Shown: positions 1 to 5,046, numbered from the stretch's first letter. The stretch: DNA of 5,265 bases from CAZRVH01 sp964608325 (GCA_964608325.1 CAZSMX010000033.1:1-5265), one strand, 5' to 3'. A program made the numbers and translations. The notes: a model not told the origin generated them from the sequence alone.

Positions 1-46
1 GGTAGTGGGGTGTACGCCCCGTCAGAGTAGGCCAGTGCCAGGACCA
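1..46 (+). rRNA. rrf: 5S ribosomal RNA, 3' end (partial)
   Basis: This is the last third of a 5S rRNA whose 5' part lies before the window. The order GGTAGTGGGG, a short loop, CGCCCC, then GAGAGTAGG-like GTCAGAGTAGG and GTGCCAGGAC matches the helix IV/loop E and terminal helix I strand of bacterial 5S rRNA; E. coli has GGTAGTGTGGGG, CCCC, GAGAGTAGG and CTGCCAGGC in the same order. The exact 3' end is uncertain by a few bases because the partner strand of helix I is outside the window. It is identified by recall of the 5S consensus, not by a covariance search. It implies an rRNA operon ending here, transcribed rightward. Confidence 0.85.
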
Positions 47-63
47 AACCATTACATGCGTTT

Positions 64-96
64 CACGAAAGACAACCCTCCGGGTTTTCTTTCGTG
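64..96 (+). terminator. Hairpin after 5S rRNA, probable rRNA operon terminator or processing stem
   Basis: Bases 64-72 (CACGAAAGA) pair perfectly with 88-96 (TCTTTCGTG). After one C/T mismatch, 74-78 (AACCC) pair with 82-86 (GGGTT) around a three-base loop. That makes a 14-bp stem about 18 bases after the 5S 3' end. It is not followed by a run of T, so intrinsic termination may be weak here. A second hairpin with a T run follows at 106-158. Confidence 0.7.
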
Positions 97-105
97 GGCT
101 ATCTT

Positions 106-158
106 CCGGCAAGGAGCGTCTCCACTTCGCGCAGAGCGCTCGTTCGACGCCGGTTTTT
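106..158 (+). terminator. Candidate second rRNA operon terminator
   Basis: GCGTC (116-120) pairs with GACGC (146-150), extended by CCG (106-108) with CGG (151-153) across a seven-base bulge. Inside, GCGC (129-132) can pair with GCGC (136-139). Five T follow at 154-158. The branched, bulged stem is less convincing than 64-96. The rest of the stretch to the promoter at 252 contains no gene I can support. It does hold a seven-T run at 211-217 preceded by only a 4-bp stem (199-202 with 206-209). Confidence 0.4.
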
Positions 159-251
159 CATAGCATGCCATGGTAATAGTCTTCGGAAACAGCTAGGTGC
201 CCGTAGGGTCTTTTTTTGTCGTTCCATTGAATAATTCAGCCCCCTTGCGGC

Positions 252-280
252 TTGACAATACAAGTGTTATAGTTGATAAT
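252..280 (+). promoter_or_regulatory. Near-consensus sigma70-type promoter
   Basis: TTGACA at 252-257 is a perfect -35 hexamer. The 17-base spacer ends at GATAAT (275-280), which matches the -10 consensus at five of six positions. Transcription should begin near 287, giving a leader of about 49 bases before the ATG at 336. This is the strongest promoter by sequence in the window and it serves only one short gene. Confidence 0.8.
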
Positions 281-335
281 AATCGTTAGTTCCCTTCTGT
301 CCGTTCTTTTCTCTAGTCATTGGAAGGAATCTGCC

Positions 336-518
336 ATGACGCTCTTGTTTGCGGTTGGAGTACCCAAGCTCGTCGGAACGTTGGTATTCGGTGTGATGGT
401 GCCCCTTGCGGCCATTTACACCCGCGGCCGTCCGCACTGGAAGGCCATGAAGGCGTCGCACGACGGTCAGCCCCGTATCTTGCCGTTCCCCGGCAAGCCG
501 CCCCGCCTCGCAGCCTAA
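336..518 (+). CDS. Small putative membrane protein, 60 residues, unknown function
   Basis: I do not recognise this protein. The ATG at 336 is chosen because GGAAGGA (322-328) sits seven bases before it; the in-frame alternative upstream at 273 overlaps the -10 box and would precede the predicted transcription start. Residues about 3-27 (LLFAVGVPKLVGTLVFGVMVPL and on) form one hydrophobic segment with a central Lys-Leu kink. The basic, proline-rich tail (TRGRPHWKAMK to PGKPPRL) would lie on the cytoplasmic side by the positive-inside rule. It is flanked by its own strong promoter and a terminator, so it is probably a monocistronic, well-expressed gene. That complete unit is the main reason to believe it is real. 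Its role is not inferable; a small membrane regulator or a membrane peptide are possibilities only. Confidence 0.65.
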   Translation: MTLLFAVGVPKLVGTLVFGVMVPLAAIYTRGRPHWKAMKASHDGQPRILPFPGKPPRLAA

Positions 519-556
519 ACGCGCGCATCGCAGATTCACATCATGACGGACAGCGC

Positions 557-585
557 AGCCGCTCTCCCACGGGAGCGGCTTTTTT
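557..585 (+). terminator. Intrinsic terminator of the 60-residue gene
   Basis: AGCCGCTC (557-564) pairs perfectly with GAGCGGCT (573-580) around an eight-base loop, followed by an uninterrupted T run to 585. It lies 39 bases after the stop codon and is a textbook rho-independent terminator. Confidence 0.9.
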
Positions 586-603
586 ATGGTGAGCGAATGA
601 ATA

Positions 604-634
604 TTGACATACTATAATTATATTATAATATAGT
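604..634 (+). promoter_or_regulatory. AT-rich promoter for the 148-residue protein
   Basis: TTGACA at 604-609 is a perfect -35 box. The -10 is ambiguous: TATAAT at 624-629 leaves only a 14-base spacer, TAATAT at 626-631 leaves 16, and TATAGT at 629-634 leaves 19. A spacer of 16 or 19 puts the start of transcription at about 638-641, at the beginning of the leader hairpin. The 595-637 stretch is almost pure A/T in otherwise GC-rich DNA. Confidence 0.65.
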
Positions 635-635
635 A
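610..635. repeat. Inverted repeat across the -10 region, possible operator
   Basis: TACTATA (610-616) and TATAGTA (629-635) are perfect 7-base inverted arms separated by 12 A/T bases. The repeat covers the spacer and -10 region of the promoter, where a dimeric repressor or activator would be expected to bind. An A/T-only stretch can form such repeats by chance, so this is a candidate only. Confidence 0.4.
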
Positions 636-637
636 AA

Positions 638-656
638 CTATCCGGTCGTCGGATAG
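638..656 (+). promoter_or_regulatory. Leader hairpin at the transcription start
   Basis: CTATCCG (638-644) pairs perfectly with CGGATAG (650-656) around the loop GTCGT. It begins at or next to the predicted transcription start and ends 34 bases before the Shine-Dalgarno site. It could stabilise the 5' end of the mRNA, or on DNA serve as an inverted-repeat operator downstream of the promoter. No T run follows, so it is not a terminator. Confidence 0.5.
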
Positions 657-703
657 AGCGTTATTTCGCTTCATTGGTTTGCAAGGAAAAGGAGGGTACA
701 AGG

Positions 704-1150
704 ATGCGTCGATTCGATCGATTTTGTCGGCGGGGCATGTGTGTGTTCACGTTCGGATGCCTGGTTCTTTCCGGCATCGCATGGTCCGTTTTGGAAGGCG
801 TCGGCCCCGTGGCGGCGTACCGGATTCAGATCGGCAACGAGAACCACCCCCTGGACGTTTCGCTGCATCAGCTGGTGGTGGCGTGGGAGCGGGAGCACGG
901 ATTGATGAGGAGAGGTGCGAGGCCGCCGGATTCCCGGCATAGCAGCCTGTTTGCCTTTGCGAGGGCGAGTGTCACCCGCAAGAAGGTGGAGGAAAGGATC
1001 CGGATCGATACAGCCTGGATCCCGCTGCCGGATACCTGGCATGCGTCGCTCGTGAACACGATCACGAACGCGCACATGAACAAGGGGTATTTCGCTCCGC
1101 CGGAAATGTCCAAGCCGGTTCTTGCAGACATGGTAGCAGCGGAAAATTGA
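704..1150 (+). CDS. Membrane-anchored or secreted protein of unknown function, 148 residues
   Basis: I do not recognise this family. The ATG at 704 is preceded by AGGAGG (690-695) at a normal distance, so it is preferred to the upstream in-frame TTG at 674. The N terminus is basic (MRRFDRFCRR). A hydrophobic stretch at about residues 12-30 follows, then VGPVAAYRI, where VAA-Y (36-39) could be a signal peptidase I site. If uncut, it is a single-pass anchor. The rest (about 110 residues) is soluble and charged, with a basic patch near residues 88-96 and several Trp and His residues but no catalytic motif that I can name. The gene is monocistronic, with its own promoter and a terminator just after the TGA stop. 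An exported small protein is the best description; function unknown. Confidence 0.65.
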   Translation: MRRFDRFCRRGMCVFTFGCLVLSGIAWSVLEGVGPVAAYRIQIGNENHPLDVSLHQLVVAWEREHGLMRRGARPPDSRHSSLFAFARASVTRKKVEERIRIDTAWIPLPDTWHASLVNTITNAHMNKGYFAPPEMSKPVLADMVAAEN

Positions 1151-1179
1151 CCGCTTTTCCTCCCATAGGGGAAGCAACA

Positions 1180-1209
1180 GGGTCGCCAGCGATGGCGGCC
1201 CATTTTTTT
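1180..1209 (+). terminator. Intrinsic terminator with GCGA tetraloop
   Basis: GGGTCGCCA (1180-1188) pairs with TGGCGGCCC (1193-1201), nine pairs including one G-U, closed by the GNRA-type tetraloop GCGA. An A and seven T (1203-1209) follow. It ends the transcript of the 148-residue protein and separates it from the pseudouridine synthase gene. Confidence 0.9.
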
Positions 1210-1217
1210 GTGATTTC

Positions 1218-1226
1218 GGGTACCAT
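1218..1226 (+). promoter_or_regulatory. GGGTAC-type -10 box of a putative leaderless gene
   Basis: GGGTACCAT carries a -10-like TACCAT at 1221-1226 and ends six bases before the ATG at 1233. Initiation 6-7 bases after the -10 would fall on the start codon itself. There is no Shine-Dalgarno site between the terminator and the ATG and no clear -35 box. The same GGGTACNNT-N6-ATG arrangement occurs at 2346 and 5076. Confidence 0.5.
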
Positions 1227-1232
1227 GAGCGC

Positions 1233-1943
1233 ATGCAAGAGCGTCTCCAGAAGATCCTGTCGGCCCGCGGCATCGCCTCCCGAAGAAAGGCGGAGGAATA
1301 CATCCTCGCCGGTTTGGTGAAGGTGAACGGGAAGGTTGCGGAGCTGGGACAGAAAGCGGATCCCGAGGTCGATACGATCGAAGTGGACGGTCAGGTGCTC
1401 CAGGAACGCGCAGAGATGCTCTATTACCTCGTCTACAAGCCGGTGGGCATCGTGACCACCAACGCATCCACGCCCTCTCAGAAGACCGTCCGTGACCTCC
1501 TGCCGAAGGACCTGCAGGGGAAGATCGTCCCCGTCGGGCGCCTCGACAAGGATTCCGAAGGCCTCCTCCTGATGACCAACGACGGCGTGCTGGCCTTCCG
1601 CCTCACGCATCCGCAGTTCGATCACGAGAAGGAATACGAGGTCACCACGAAGGAGCCGATTACCGAGGGTGCACTCGATAAGCTCCGGAAGGGGATCTCG
1701 CTCGACGGATCCAAAACGAAGCCCGCGACGATCCTCAAAACGGGCCCGAACATGTTCCGCATCACGCTTACCGAAGGCAGAAACCGCCAGATCCGCCGCA
1801 TGGCGGAACGGGTCGGGTCGGAAGTCGTGAAGCTGAAGCGTATCCGCATTATGAACATCACCGATGACGCGTTGCGACCCGAGAAGTGCCGCCCCCTCAC
1901 GAAGGACGAGCGTATTGCGCTCATGAAGGCGATCGGCTTATAA
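1233..1943 (+). CDS. rRNA pseudouridine synthase, RsuA/RluB/RluF family
   Basis: This 236-residue enzyme converts a uridine in rRNA to pseudouridine in the cytoplasm. Residues 2-48 form an S4 RNA-binding domain (RLQKILSARGIASRRKAEEYI, then GLVKVNGK). The catalytic domain follows: KPVGIV at 69-74, the active-site motif GRLDKDSEGLLLMTNDG with catalytic Asp105, HEKEYEV at 131-137, and the conserved RNRQIRRM at 183-190. Length and domain order fit the family. From memory, HEKEY, RITL, NRQIRRM and RIMN resemble E. coli RluF (23S U2604) more than RluB (U2605) or RsuA (16S U516), but GLLLMTNDG is closer to RluB, so the exact target is not settled and I give no symbol. The start is fixed by the family N terminus; it has no Shine-Dalgarno site and may be leaderless. 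The next gene's promoter lies in its last codons. Confidence 0.93.
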   Translation: MQERLQKILSARGIASRRKAEEYILAGLVKVNGKVAELGQKADPEVDTIEVDGQVLQERAEMLYYLVYKPVGIVTTNASTPSQKTVRDLLPKDLQGKIVPVGRLDKDSEGLLLMTNDGVLAFRLTHPQFDHEKEYEVTTKEPITEGALDKLRKGISLDGSKTKPATILKTGPNMFRITLTEGRNRQIRRMAERVGSEVVKLKRIRIMNITDDALRPEKCRPLTKDERIALMKAIGL

Positions 1944-1944
1944 T
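1915..1944 (+). promoter_or_regulatory. Promoter inside the end of the synthase gene
   Basis: TTGCGC (1915-1920) and a perfect TATAAT (1939-1944) are 18 bases apart. The -10 box contains the TAA stop codon (1941-1943) of the pseudouridine synthase. It ends eight bases before the ATG at 1953, so transcription would start at or within a base or two of that codon. No Shine-Dalgarno site is present in GAGCTGCT between them. Confidence 0.6.
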
Positions 1945-1952
1945 GAGCTGCT

Positions 1953-2318
1953 ATGGCAGCCGCTTCCAAACGAACGGTCCTGTCCGAGATCGCCCAGGGC
2001 GGTCTGAAACCCGAGTTGCTGGTGAAGGCATTGGAAGAGGCGGGTCAAGATGAGGCGCGCTTTGAACATGTGCGCCAGCAGATCATCACGGGTATCCATG
2101 CCCGCGTGGAGCGCGTGATGCAGTTCATCGGATCCAATGCGCTCACCCAACAGGCGAGCGATGCCTATCGGGAGCGCATCGAAGCATACCAGCGCCTTCT
2201 TTCCGACATCGAAAGCAGGAAAGACGTGGTGATGCCGGGCGACGTATCGAGTGTCGTGCTGCCGGGTTCCGCCTTGAGGAATACGGCCGAGATCCGGGAT
2301 GGGATCGTGGAAAGATAG
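1953..2318 (+). CDS. Helical protein of unknown function, 121 residues
   Basis: I do not recognise this family. The sequence is largely charged and predicted helical: residues about 18-60 (LKPELLVKALEEAGQDEARF then a long amphipathic stretch) and 66-92 (QQASDAYRERIEAYQRLLSD) read like two or three long helices. A Val/Gly/Pro-rich segment (VVMPGDVSSVVLPGS, about 92-106) and a short charged tail follow. There is no signal peptide, membrane segment, Cys/His cluster or catalytic motif, so it is probably cytoplasmic. It starts 10 bases after the synthase stop codon, and a TATAAT box at the junction suggests it can be transcribed alone, without a leader. Codon use resembles the synthase gene, which supports it being coding. 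No terminator is visible after its TAG stop. Confidence 0.65.
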   Translation: MAAASKRTVLSEIAQGGLKPELLVKALEEAGQDEARFEHVRQQIITGIHARVERVMQFIGSNALTQQASDAYRERIEAYQRLLSDIESRKDVVMPGDVSSVVLPGSALRNTAEIRDGIVER

Positions 2319-2345
2319 GGTTGGCGCTTGATCGCGGACTTACAT

Positions 2346-2354
2346 GGGTACAGT
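2346..2354 (+). promoter_or_regulatory. GGGTAC-type -10 box before a gene remnant
   Basis: GGGTACAGT contains the -10-like TACAGT (2349-2354) and ends six bases before the ATG at 2361. TTGATC (2328-2333) is a possible but short-spaced (15 bases) -35. The arrangement copies that of the MBL-fold gene start at 5076-5091. Confidence 0.4.
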
Positions 2355-2360
2355 GCTTTC

Positions 2361-2408
2361 ATGAATATCATTCCCGATGATGCGGCTTTGGAGGCGATTT
2401 GTTTGTGA
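2361..2408 (+). pseudogene. Remnant resembling the 5' end of the MBL-fold gene
   Basis: A 15-codon frame reads MNIIPDDAALEAICL and stops. The intact metallo-hydrolase at 5091 begins MNIIPHGAALEV, so eight of the first eleven residues after alignment (MNIIP and AALE, with two differences between) are shared, as is the GGGTACANT box six bases before each ATG. Several of the DNA differences are at third codon positions (AAT/AAC, ATC/ATT, GCG/GCC, TTG versus CTC), as if both copies had once been under protein-level selection. After codon 11 the similarity ends, and the tail runs into the 3' end of the opposite-strand SGNH-like gene. The best reading is a truncated paralogue or decayed fragment left at the edge of the acyltransferase pair. 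A real leader peptide or chance similarity remain possible. Confidence 0.45.
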
Positions 2409-2417
2409 ATGCAGGTA

Positions 2418-3497
2418 TCAGATGCCTTCGGGATCGGGCCATGATTCCCGTTCGCGGAGGTACGCATCCCGTTCGCGTTCTTTGTTCAGGAGATGCTCAT
2501 CGATGGTATCAGGCGTCAGCAGTACGCCGAAGTAATCCGGCGGCACGAGTTCCCCGTAGGCAGTACCGTATATCCTGTTGAAGATGAGTCCGGCGACCGT
2601 CGCGTTGAAATGCATCCAGTTGATGTTGTATTCGTTTTTCTGCCTGTTGTTTGCGAATGGGTAGTAGGTGATCTCATTGAAACCGCTGAAATCCCAGATT
2701 CGGATATCTGTTTTGTAGGTTGTGTTCATCTCCGAGACGATCGAGGTGATTTTTTTCTTCCATTCGTTCACTTCCTCCCATCTGTATCCGTAGGTATGTT
2801 CCTCGTACTTCGAGGAAAGCGGGGGTATATAAAAAGTCAGGTGCGTTTTGTTTTTCCTCGCGATTTCGATGATATTCATAAAATAATCATACGGATTTAC
2901 CTCCCCGTATTGTACGTACGTCGAAAGCGGGGGAGGGGTCTTATACGCCCGGATTTTAGAAGTGATTTTTTCGACGGACAGGCCTTTCTTTTTCAGTGAA
3001 TCCGATAGAAGGTCGAACGAAAAAATCCCCCTGTAGACCGATCCAAGCATGTGCATCAGGTAGCTTCTCTTCTGCGCTGGATCCGATGCTTCCTCTTCGG
3101 TGAGCAGGAGTTCTTCCGAAAAATCAACGCCTACTTCCGTGTTGAAGTACTGGTAATTCAATTCCACAAGCGCGACATCGAGTTTTTGCACGGATTGGAC
3201 ATGTTCGAAAAACGCGCTCGTCTCGATAATGGTAGCGCCGCCCGTGCTGTAATTGGCTGCCGGAACGAATCCCAAATCCAGGAAATATTTGGCAGTGAAC
3301 GACTTGGTGCGAGAGGTTCCGAAGTACGCCGCTTTCACGGGGTTCACGTATGCCCTATAGGCGATCGTGGCTTTTTCTTGGTTGAAGCCCAGGGTTTTGA
3401 GATGAAAGGGTTTACCCGGGTCGTGATACCAGCTGGAATAGACGATGATCCCGAAAGGAATGAAGAAGCCGATCAAAAACAAAATCTTTTTTTTCAT
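2418..3497 (-). CDS. SGNH/AlgJ-DltD-like extracytoplasmic acyltransferase partner
   Basis: This 359-residue protein probably acts on the outer face of the cytoplasmic membrane with the MBOAT protein encoded just upstream. Residues 4-20 (KILFLIGFFIPFGIIVY) are an N-terminal anchor or uncleaved signal. YFGTSRT (58-64) supplies the nucleophile position, Ser62, in the GTS form of the SGNH block I seen in such partners; NYSTGG (82-87) follows as the likely oxyanion block. FYIPP (222-226), DFSGFNEIT (269-277) and NWMHF (293-297) follow, with His296 as catalytic base. The usual DxxH has Asn at 293 instead of Asp (codon AAC at 2621-2619). The last 22 residues are strongly charged. Its ATG overlaps the preceding TGA by one base (TGATG), implying translational coupling; a farther upstream in-frame start would lie inside the MBOAT gene. 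Samples of the gene are AT-richer than the neighbours. The protein family is inferred from motifs; the acyl acceptor is unknown. Confidence 0.75.
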   Translation of the reverse strand: MKKKILFLIGFFIPFGIIVYSSWYHDPGKPFHLKTLGFNQEKATIAYRAYVNPVKAAYFGTSRTKSFTAKYFLDLGFVPAANYSTGGATIIETSAFFEHVQSVQKLDVALVELNYQYFNTEVGVDFSEELLLTEEEASDPAQKRSYLMHMLGSVYRGIFSFDLLSDSLKKKGLSVEKITSKIRAYKTPPPLSTYVQYGEVNPYDYFMNIIEIARKNKTHLTFYIPPLSSKYEEHTYGYRWEEVNEWKKKITSIVSEMNTTYKTDIRIWDFSGFNEITYYPFANNRQKNEYNINWMHFNATVAGLIFNRIYGTAYGELVPPDYFGVLLTPDTIDEHLLNKERERDAYLRERESWPDPEGI

Positions 3498-4966
3498 CAG
3501 AATCCGGCGTAGATGAACCGGGCGCCGCCGGCAATGGAAATAAGCGAGACGGCCGCCATGCAGCCCATGCATATTCCCCAAAACATGTTTATCCGCCACG
3601 CGGTCCATGGCAAGGGAAGCGTTTGGGTGACGGCGATTTCCGTACCGCGCTCACCTTCGGGAACGCCTTCATAACGCAGCCATTTTTGGCTGGTAGGGAA
3701 GAGCCAGACGATGATAAGCATGGGGATCACCGTGATCATCAGCAGGTAGAATTCACCTTCGTTCATCCATCGCGTCGGGAAATTGGCCATCACCCCCAGT
3801 AATCGCCAGGCGGCGTGTATCGAGGCGGCCCTGAAGGGTATCCAGGCAAGCATGACGCAGAAAAACGTAAAGAGGCTCGAAACGATCATCCTTTGCTTTT
3901 CATAGCGGACGAACTGCCAGCCCGATATTTTTTTCATATTAGACCACATCGTATGGACCATGATGAAGAATCCATGCAGCGCTCCCCACGCGACGAATTG
4001 AAAACCGGAGCCGTGCCACATTCCGCACAGGATCATCACGATAAAAACGTTGGCATACCTCCTTGCCTCGCCTCTTCGGTTTCCGCCCAGGAAAACGTAA
4101 AGGTAATCGCGGAAAAAGTAGGAAAGGGACATATGCCACTTCCTCCAAAATTCGGTGATCGATGCCGCGCGGTAGGGCGCGTCGAAGTTCGGCGGAAGGA
4201 TGATTCCAACCATGAGCGCGGCTCCGATGGCCATGTCCGTATACCCCGAAAAGTCGAAATACAACTGCAATCCGTACGAGAAAACGCCGCACCAAGCCTG
4301 GTAAAAGCCTATTGTTCCGCCTACGTTCGCAAGGTCGAAGACGCGGTCCGTGTAGGGTGACAGACTGTCCGCGATGCATGCTTTTTTAAAAAGCCCGATT
4401 ATAAAAAAGGCGGCTCCTTTCCAACGATGCTCGCTTAGCCATTCGGCGGAGCGAGCCGCCCTGATTTGGTGGAGAAATTCCGATGGCCGAGCGATCGGAC
4501 CCGCGACGAGTTTCGGGAAAAACAGGACGTAGAAGAGATAATCTAAAAATTTCGGTTGGGCGATTTTCTCCTGGTATAACTCCACAAGGTAAGCGATTTG
4601 GCTGAACGTGTAAAAGGAGAGGGCAAGGGGAAAAAACAGTTTGCCCATTGGCGGAATGAGGACGTGGGTGTATTTGAAGAAGGCCAGGCACGCGATGTTC
4701 AGCGTAAGCCCCAGGACGAGCGGCTTCTTGTCTTTCGGCAGCGCGGGATCGCCTGTACGGGAGAGTTTCCTGCCTATAAGGAAGTTGATCGCGACGGAGG
4801 CTGCCAACAGGGGAACGCCCGCGGGATCCCCGTATGCATAGAATGCCGCGGAAGCAGCGATGATCCATAGTCGCGCGGCCGTCGCCGAGAATTTCCTGAT
4901 TGCAAAAAATAGGGCCGCGACAAGCGGAAAAAAGAAACAAACGAATGATAAGCTATTAAAAAACAT
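3497..4966 (-). CDS. MBOAT-family membrane O-acyltransferase, AlgI type
   Basis: This 489-residue, multi-pass membrane protein belongs to the family of AlgI, PatA and DltB, which move an acyl group from a cytoplasmic donor across the membrane for O-acylation of a cell-surface polymer. The start MFFNSLSF at 4966 is the typical AlgI N terminus; upstream in-frame starts would run through the divergent promoter region and into the opposite-strand gene. FPKLVAGPIARP (150-161), FDFSGYTDMAIG (237-248), FWRKWHMSLSYFFRDYLY (273-290), FLGGNRRG (292-299), and MWHGSG (316-321) with the proposed catalytic His318, then WGALHG with His331, are family signatures in the expected order. The protein ends FIYAGF, as many members do. 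Length is normal for the family (about 450-520). It is followed by its SGNH-like partner with a one-base overlap. No glycan or teichoic-acid gene is in view, so the polymer is unknown. Confidence 0.93.
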   Translation of the reverse strand: MFFNSLSFVCFFFPLVAALFFAIRKFSATAARLWIIAASAAFYAYGDPAGVPLLAASVAINFLIGRKLSRTGDPALPKDKKPLVLGLTLNIACLAFFKYTHVLIPPMGKLFFPLALSFYTFSQIAYLVELYQEKIAQPKFLDYLFYVLFFPKLVAGPIARPSEFLHQIRAARSAEWLSEHRWKGAAFFIIGLFKKACIADSLSPYTDRVFDLANVGGTIGFYQAWCGVFSYGLQLYFDFSGYTDMAIGAALMVGIILPPNFDAPYRAASITEFWRKWHMSLSYFFRDYLYVFLGGNRRGEARRYANVFIVMILCGMWHGSGFQFVAWGALHGFFIMVHTMWSNMKKISGWQFVRYEKQRMIVSSLFTFFCVMLAWIPFRAASIHAAWRLLGVMANFPTRWMNEGEFYLLMITVIPMLIIVWLFPTSQKWLRYEGVPEGERGTEIAVTQTLPLPWTAWRINMFWGICMGCMAAVSLISIAGGARFIYAGF

Positions 4967-4981
4967 GCTGAAGGCACCGTG

Positions 4982-5011
4982 AATATACGTTCTTTCCCTG
5001 CCGATTGCGAA
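4982..5011 (-). promoter_or_regulatory. Candidate promoter of the acyltransferase pair
   Basis: On the minus strand, TTCGCA (5011-5006) and TATATT (4987-4982) are 18 bases apart. Transcription would start near 4975, about nine bases before the ATG at 4966, so the leader would be very short. There is no good Shine-Dalgarno site (only GGTG near 4978). A second option is the TATAAT in the palindrome at 5035-5046, which would give a leader of roughly 60 bases. Confidence 0.4.
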
Positions 5012-5021
5012 CTGCTGAAAA

Positions 5022-5041
5022 TCGAATAATGTTCGAATTAT
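5022..5041. repeat. Direct repeats in the divergent promoter region
   Basis: TCGAATAAT (5022-5030) and TCGAATTAT (5033-5041) match at eight of nine bases and begin exactly 11 bases apart, about one helical turn. That spacing fits side-by-side binding of a regulator. They lie between the two divergent genes, but such short A/T-rich repeats can occur by chance. Confidence 0.35.
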
Positions 5042-5046
5042 AATTC
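5035..5046. repeat. Perfect 12-base palindrome containing TATAAT on both strands
   Basis: GAATTATAATTC at 5035-5046 is identical to its reverse complement and gives a TATAAT hexamer in each direction. It lies 45 bases before the MBL-fold start and about 69 before the MBOAT start. It could be a shared, bidirectional -10 element or an operator. I see no strong -35 box for either direction. Confidence 0.4.

Noticed and set aside
161..176. Overlapping GCATGC and CCATGG palindromes near 163-172.
   Set aside because: Six-base palindromes are common by chance and nothing nearby gives them a role.
199..217. Possible third terminator: short GCCC/GGGT stem before seven T.
   Set aside because: Only four pairs including a G-U can form; too weak to list as a feature.
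2326..2340. GCTTGATCGCGGACT here closely matches GCTTGATTGCGGACT in the metallo-hydrolase gene (14 of 15 bases), next to the 2361 remnant.
   Set aside because: The order is reversed relative to the gene (before rather than after the start), and a 14-of-15 match is roughly expected once by chance among all pairs in a window of this size.
2165..2467. Minus-strand open frame of 100 codons across the end of the 121-residue gene and the gap.
   Set aside because: It overlaps two better-supported genes, has no ribosome-binding site, and resembles no family; it is a frame shadow.
2493..3512. Long plus-strand open frames opposite the SGNH-like gene.
   Set aside because: They are antisense shadows of a gene with clear family motifs; their translations show no recognisable domain.
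3498..3608. N-terminal extension of the SGNH-like protein by 37 codons.
   Set aside because: It lies inside the end of the MBOAT gene; the MKKKILFLIG start gives a proper membrane anchor and a one-base coupling overlap.
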